A DNA stretch of 64,000 nucleotides, from positions 62,001 through 126,000 of the forward strand of contig VWND01000003.1 of NCBI GenBank assembly GCA_009599575.1, read 5' to 3'. How positions within the stretch are numbered: position 1 is the first letter of the stretch; every line of letters starts with the position of its first letter. The stretch comes from Blumeriella jaapii. Lineage: Eukaryota > Ascomycota > Leotiomycetes > Helotiales > Drepanopezizaceae. Below, one piece after another: positions 58,072-64,000 of the stretch. Under the pieces are notes generated by a model. That model made no database searches and had not been told where the DNA came from. It saw only the letters and a program-made list of their open reading frames with translations. A program made the position numbers and the translations under genes.

Positions 58072-59698
58072 TTATTAACAATTTTTTTTCTACGCTAGCG
58101 ACGGCGTAAATTATTTTTTTTTTCGAATTTTTCACGGATTACATCAAAATAATCGACCGGTCGTAAAAAGGCTTATTTTCGTATTTTGCGAAAAATAGCT
58201 TTTATTCAACGATCTTCCTTTTAGCAAAGCTTTTCAGCTTCTGCTATTATATTTTAACCTCCTTTCTCCTTTTAATCAGCGAAAAAGCAGCCTCCCCTAA
58301 AAGCTTTTTTTTTTAAAAAACAGTTTTCTCTTCGAGAAAAAAAAAACAAAGGAAAAGGCAGAGCGCCAACCACTTCGCCTGCCACCTCCCAGCCTAGCGC
58401 TGAAAGCGTTCAGTTGAAACTTTTGTAAAATCAACTGAAAAAAGCGCAAAAGCGTAAACAACAATTTTTAAAAATTATACGACTACGACAAACCCTTTAA
58501 TTAAAGCGTTTGATAAAATTTATCGAATGTACTTTTGCTAATCGCGAATCTGCCGCTTTTTCTTTTTTTCGCAACGTTTTATTTTAATTAACAGACGCTG
58601 CAAATCAATTTTTACGCTTTTCGCGAATTTTTTTTGGATTTTTTTATAACGGCCAAAATTCTAGCGCGCTTTTTAAATATTATGATTCTTATTTATCTGC
58701 TGATTTTCGACTAGCTCGTATAAAACGCGTTTCGAATTTTAAGTTTAAGTTAAATAATAGTAAAAATTACAAAATACGCTATTGGAAAACTAAAATTCTC
58801 GATAATTTCGAATTTTACTACGATTATTTCGTTAGCGATCGATTTCGCAAAAATTATATATTCGATCAAACCGAAAGCGTAGCAAAAAAGTTTTTAATTC
58901 CGCGTATTTTAAACCGTTCCGATTTTATATTTTCCGAAGAATTAATAAAAAAAGTCGCCGATTTCCTAGCCGATTTTTCCGACGTTTAAAAAGCCGAAGA
59001 CGAATTCAAAATGCTTGCAATAAATACGTACGACGACTTTTAGCGCTTTTATCTGCGATTTTTCATTTTCGCAATAAACGTTTAAATACGGATTAATAAA
59101 CAGCTTCGAAACGCTTTTCGCGACAAAATACCAAAGCGTTTACGAAAAAAGTTGCATTTGAAATAAGCGCGTATAACGATTTTTAAAAATTGGCTTATCG
59201 CCGTCCGTTAAAAAAAACAAAATTAATTAGCTGAACGAATTTTATACGCGAATCGCTTTTCAACCAAGTTTATTATTTATCAAAATAATAAGTTTTTAAC
59301 TAAAACGTATTACGAATTAAATCGTACGTACGAAAGTCGTTTAAATATTTTATAAGCTTTTCCTTAGCCTTTTGTTTTTCCTTTTTTTCCACGCCAAAAC
59401 GCCTTTTTTGGCGTTTTTTTTTTCGATCGGACCAACGATAACGCTCGTTTTTTATTTTATATTAAAAAGTTTAAAAAAGCTAATCTGCACGACCTTTTAC
59501 GAACCGACCTTCGGTTTTATTTAGAAGCTTTTTTAGGCTGGTAGGTATAAACGAGATCGAACCGGCCGAAAATTCGCTTTCTGATAATAATAATAAAAAC
59601 GAAAACTTTTTTTTAAACGATTTTCAAAACGTATACGAGGAAATTAAAAGTTTTTCCGTTAATCGGAAAAACGCCCAGGCTTAAGCAAAGCTTTTTTT
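58072..59698 (+). pseudogene. gag: A5 leader and gag remnant
   Basis: Leader starts ttattaacaatt (mutated primer-binding site). Gag is co-linear with A3: Pro-rich start near 58280, coiled region near 58430-58480, capsid-like FYYDYFVSDRFRKN near 58810-58850. Many TAA stops. Confidence 0.75.
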
Positions 59699-60372
59699 TT
59701 GGGCGTATTGCGCGATATACGTTATTTTAACGTTCGAAAGCTTTTTGATAGCGATTTATTAATAATTTCCGTTATATTTATTAAAAATAGCTTTTCGTAT
59801 AAAATAAAAGCGCTCGCCGATTTTAAAGCGAACGGTTATGCGTTAATCGATTCGACGCTAATCAAGTTTTTTTTTTTCTTTTTAAAACTTTTGATTTAAT
59901 TTTTTTCGGCTTTTTTTTTTGTAAAAAGATATAATAAAGCTTATGGCCATTTAATTATATATTTTACGCTTTTTAATTTTATTATTAATAACCGAATACA
60001 ATCGTTTACTTTTTTTTTGATTATTAATCTCGGAAATTATAGTATGATTTTAGAAAAAGCTTAGTTAGCCGAATACCAAATTTTATTAAATTGTAATAAA
60101 CGCAAGCTTTATTAGCCGAAATCTTACCCTTTTATAGTTTTTTACGCTCGTTGTATTAAAATCTTTTATTTGCACTTCCGAAAAATTTAATTTCGTTATT
60201 AAAACGACGCTGTAAAACGTGATAAAAATTTTGACCAATTGTAGCAGATTTACGACGCTGTGCGAAGCGCGAAAAAGTCGAATTTCACTCGCGGTACTAA
60301 TTTCGATGGCGACGCTAATGGGATAATACAAGAAATTATACCATTTTTTTAGGCTAACGATTTCTTTTTTTT

Positions 60373-60406
<34 letters not shown>

Positions 60407-63400
60407 CGTTAAAACAGCTTTTTTGTTCTACGAAAAACAATTATATCAAAGACCGAAGAAAAACTTTCGCCGCGATAGCTTTTCAGCTTAATATAATCGA
60501 TAATTTAAATAAGCTATTTTTTGAATTTTTCAAACGATTAATTCGAAAACAAGTTTCTTAATCTATTGCTTATCTAATTTCCATTTGCTAAATTATTACA
60601 TACGCTTTTAAGCTGATTTCCAGAAAAAAAACAATTAAAGTGTTTTTAACCTTTTTGTATAAAATCGACAAAATATTAAACGATTTTACGTACAACATTT
60701 TTTTTAAGATTTAATTTTACAATTTTTTCGAACGTTTTAAAACCAATAAAATATCGATTTCGACTTTTTTAATTAGCTTAGCAGAGCTAATTTCGAATAA
60801 ACCTTTTTTCGAATTTTTTTTCTCGGAATACAAAAACCTCGAATACGTGTTTTTTAAAGCCGCTAATAATAAGCTAGCCTTTTACCGGCCCTACGATTAT
60901 AAGATCGAATTTATTATAAATAAGAAAAAGCTGAAATATATTTTTTTATATAAAATATCGATTTTAAAGCTCGAAATTGTTAAAATTTATTTGCAAAATA
61001 ATTTTGACAAAAGCTTTATCGAATTTTTTATCGCTTTTTTCGCTGTTTTAGTATTTTTCGCTAAAAAACCCGACGGTTTACTGCGTTTTTATATCGACTA
61101 TCGAGCTTTTAATAATATTATTCGTAAAAATCGCTATTTTTTCTTTTTTATCGATAAGACTTTTGCTCGTTTTTCGAAAGCACGAATTTTTACGAAGTTT
61201 GATATTCGTTAAGCTTTTTACAAAATTCGAATAAATCCCGTTAATAAAAAACTAACGACGTTTCGTACGCATTACGGCGTTTATAAATGCAAAATGTTAT
61301 TTTTTGACTTTATTAATAAATTCGCAATTTATTAACGTTATATAAACGACGTTTTCTTCGATTATTTAAACGATTTTTGTATTACATATCTAGATAATAT
61401 TTTTATTTATTCGTCCGACCTTTTGAAACACGTTATATACGTTCGCAAAATGTTTCAAAAGCTCGCTAACGCTGGATTACAGGCCGATATTCGAAAATTT
61501 GAATTTAACGTTATTCGGATCCGTTATTTAGGTTTTATTATTTCGATTAAAAACTTAAAAATAGATTTAAAAAAAGTTTTCGTAGTCGCTTATTAAAAGC
61601 CTTTTATTATTGTAAAAGGTATAAAGCTTTTTTGGTTTTTGTAATTTTTACCGACGTTTTATTCGAAACTACGGTATAATTGCAAAACTTTTGATTTATT
61701 TGACCAAAGCTAACGTTTTTTATAATTTCATTTTTAAATATCAAAAAAGTTTCGACCTTTTTATATTAGCTTTTATTACTGCATTAATTTTATAATATTA
61801 TAAGCAAAATCTTTTTTGCATATTAAAAATTAACGCTTTCGACGGCGTAATAGCTTTTATGCTTTCGTAATTTTATAGCGACGATTGGCTTCCAGTCGCT
61901 TATTTTAGCAAAACTATAGCTTTCGCAAAGCTAAACTACGTCGTACACGACAAAAAAATATTCGCAATCGTAAGATTTCTAGATAACTTTCGTGCTAAAT
62001 TAGCTAATTTAATTTATTAAATTAAAATAATTATTAATTATAAAGCCTTAGAATATTTTATAATTTTCAAATTCTTAAACGCTCGATAAATACGCTGGGC
62101 CGAGCTTTTCGCCGATTACAATTTTTTTATTATATATAAATCAGATAAATATAATTTTTTGGCTAACGTATTAATACGTCGTACGAGCGAATTCGATCGT
62201 TAAAACTTTTTCAAACGTATTTAGCGCCTGCAAATATTTTTTCGAACCGATCAGATCGATTATCGCCTTTTAATTAAAAAACTTCGACTTTCCACGGCTT
62301 TCGAAACAGCTGTTTTTATCGTTGAAATAGCTAATTTTTTTTTCGCATTTCGTATCGTTGACCAGCTTTTCCACGCTAATTGCACAATTAGCAGCCTGAT
62401 AGCTTTCCGAAAAAAAGCTGTACGAAACGCTACGAAAAAAAACGACGCCAATAATATTTCGTATATATTTAAACGCGATCTGCTGTTATATTACGGTCGT
62501 TTAATAATATTAAACGTCGATTATTTTCGTTTAATCTTTGTACGAAAAATATACGACCAGATTTTTACCGTTTATTTCAGCGTTCGCAAAACTACGCAAT
62601 TGCTTTCGGATTAATATTATTAGCGAAATATAATAGCTTTTGTAAAATAATATTATCGCAATTGCTACGCTTATCGAAAAAGTTTTGTTTTAAAAAATAA
62701 GCGCTCCGGCTTTTTTCAGCCTTTTTTTGTTTTTAACCATTTTTAAAAGCATATTATAATAAACTTTTGCAATTTTAATAAAAACAAACATAGTTACGAT
62801 AACGTGTTCGTAATAATAAATCGCTTTTCTAAGCAAGCTATTTCGATTTTTTGTTATAAAAATATCGACGCTCGAAGCCTCGCCAAATTGTATATATTTT
62901 ACGTATACAAGTATTTTAATCTTTTAAAAAGTATTATTAACGATCGTGGCCTTTAATATTAGTTTACTTTTTAGTCTGAATTAAATAAAATATTCGGTAC
63001 GCAATTAAAGCTTTCGACAGCCGCTTATTTTAAAACCGATGGTCAGATCGAAATTTATAATTAATATTTGTAAAAACGTTTTCGATTTTTCGTAAACTTT
63101 TATTAAAACAATTAAAGCGAATTTCTTTTAATAATGGATTTCGCTCAAATAGTATTTTTTTACGAGAATTTAAATGGCTTTTTACCTTTTGAAATCGTAT
63201 ACGGTTATATTTCTTATATTAATTGGAATTGGAAACTCGATACTTCCTTTTTTTTTAATCTTTTATATAAGCTAAACGCAAACAAAGCTCGTGCGTACGC
63301 TCGCCGCCATTACAACGCTTGGAATTTCGCTAAATCGCATTTTTAATAAATCCACGATAAAATAAAAAAAAATGCGAATAGATTTCGCCGCGCGATCGAT

Positions 63401-63954
63401 TTTGACGTTAGCGATTACGTATAATTCGATATGCGTTTATTTCCGATTTTCCGGCCTTTTCGCAAGCTCGATAATTTTACAAACGGCCCTTTTAAAATTA
63501 TAGCCAAAATTTTCGATAACGCTTTTAAGCTAAACCTTTTTAGTATTATAAACGTATATCCAGTTTTTTACGCTAATCGATTGCGTAAAGCAGCTGACGA
63601 CGCGCTTTCAGATTAGATTAATCCAGCTTTTAAATTTATTAATATAACTGATAAGCTTAAGTATAAAATCGAAAAATTAATCGTTTATCGAATATAGCGG
63701 AAAACTTTTTAATACAAAGCTTTTTAAATAAGCTTAAATAAAGATTTTACGTGGTATTCCGCGTCTGATTTTATATATGCTTTTTTAAAAGTGCGCGTTC
63801 TTTATTTAGCGCATAAAAAGCTCCTCGGTCCTTTTGCAAAACTCGTAAATTGGCTGAAAGCGTATTTCGAAGGTTTGGATTCGTACGATTATTTGAATAG
63901 CGACGTACTAATAAATAAAAGCTTAAAAGCGCGCTTTTTCGGACGGAGAAATAA
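59699..63954 (+). pseudogene. pol: A5 pol remnant: protease to chromodomain
   Basis: Protease 59699-59900 (MGVLRDIRYFNVRKLFDSD, ALADFKANGY). RT from 60847: FFAKKPDGLLRFYIDYR, then TYLDNIFIYSS near 61385 (YLDD to YLDN). RNase H near 61820-62100. Integrase near 62260-63420. GPF/Y module MRLFPIFRPFRKLDNF at 63431 and chromodomain remnant to about 63900. RT and C-terminus lie in different frames, so at least one indel is present. Confidence 0.88.
60287..60319 (+). repeat. 33-bp palindromic motif, A site, in A5
   Basis: Starts ACTCGCGGTACTAATTTCG, ends GACGCTAAT. Confidence 0.8.
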
Positions 63955-64000
63955 TATAACGATTTATTCTGTTGCCACCTTTCGTATTATCCCAGCAATT
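63955..64000 (+). repeat. A5 3' LTR, start only
   Basis: TATAACGATTTATTCTGTTG and on to the window end, preceded by the mutated polypurine tract ggacggagaaataa. Confidence 0.9.

Larger units (their letters stand above)
40759..64000 (-). mobile_element. B2: B-family gypsy element in minus orientation, holding A4 and A5
   Basis: The 3' LTR lies at 40759-41025, and B-family sequence follows in reverse order to 57774, where A5 is inserted; the 5' LTR must lie beyond the window. Order on the minus strand from the right: gag start, A4, rest of gag, protease, RT, RNase H, integrase, AT-rich spacer, third frame, LTR. It lies inverted relative to B1 with only 3.0 kb of Z between them. Confidence 0.92.
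57775..64000 (+). mobile_element. A5: A-family chromovirus in B2, cut by window end
   Basis: 5' LTR 57775-58071, 3' LTR from 63955 on. Preceded by gctca; the matching duplication is beyond the window. Inserted in the B2 leader about 1.5 kb (of B2 sequence) from A4, in opposite orientation, same LTR subfamily. On the plus strand G is largely kept and C mostly lost, the reverse of A3. Confidence 0.93.

Noticed and set aside
1..64000. Host genes, tRNA or rRNA genes
   Set aside because: Every stretch with recognisable coding signal belongs to a retroelement; no tRNA-like or rRNA-like segment was found by eye. A tRNA search program could test this.

Overview
The window reads as a pure transposon nest from a filamentous ascomycete (Pezizomycotina). 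It is very AT-rich, I found no host gene, rRNA or tRNA, and almost every reading frame is a decayed LTR retrotransposon carrying the C-to-T / G-to-A changes expected of repeat-induced point mutation (RIP). The species cannot be told from this sequence.

Layout. Bases 1-2772 hold the 3' half of a chromovirus (element G), less mutated than the rest, with RNase H, integrase, chromodomain and a 3' LTR that contains a 15-bp minisatellite. Bases 2774-3788 are a complete 1-kb LTR element with no coding capacity (element T). From 3789 on, elements sit inside one another, and most junctions are proved by target-site duplications (TSDs). A fragment of a B-family element (3789-5946, minus) holds a 429-bp palindromic A-family insert (A0). 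It is cut at 5947 by element Z (plus strand). Z is split three times: A1 (6427-18686, minus, TSD GCTTT) near the start of gag; B1 (20039-37765, plus) in the protease; B2 (40759 to beyond the window, minus) in the integrase. A1 contains A2 (11093-16939, minus, TSD GTTTA). B1 contains A3 (30441-36848, plus, TSD ATATT). B2 contains A4 (49810-56274, minus, TSD CAAAT) and A5 (57775 to beyond the window, plus).

Families. A is a 6.4-kb chromovirus with 265-297 bp LTRs, Gag, protease, RT, RNase H, integrase and a C-terminal chromodomain. B is an 11.3-kb Ty3/gypsy element with one gag-pol frame, no chromodomain seen, and a further long decayed reading frame of about 1,000 codons between pol and the 3' LTR that I do not recognise. 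Z is a third Ty3/gypsy lineage with a CCHC knuckle and an intact DSGA protease motif.

Most notable: (1) A and T each carry, right after the 5' LTR, a 10-11 nt sequence exactly complementary to a point about 41-43 bp downstream of the LTR TATA box, the arrangement used for Tf1-type self-primed reverse transcription. (2) A0 has exactly the structure expected if plus-strand strong-stop DNA snapped back on that self-primer, copied U3 and was integrated through two U3 ends. (3) A 33-bp near-palindrome, always exactly 33 bp, lies at five different sites in families A and B, in both orientations, inside coding frames. (4) The extra B-family frame. (5) RIP-like mutation is strongly strand-biased per insertion: A3 lost mainly G, A5 mainly C, on the same window strand.
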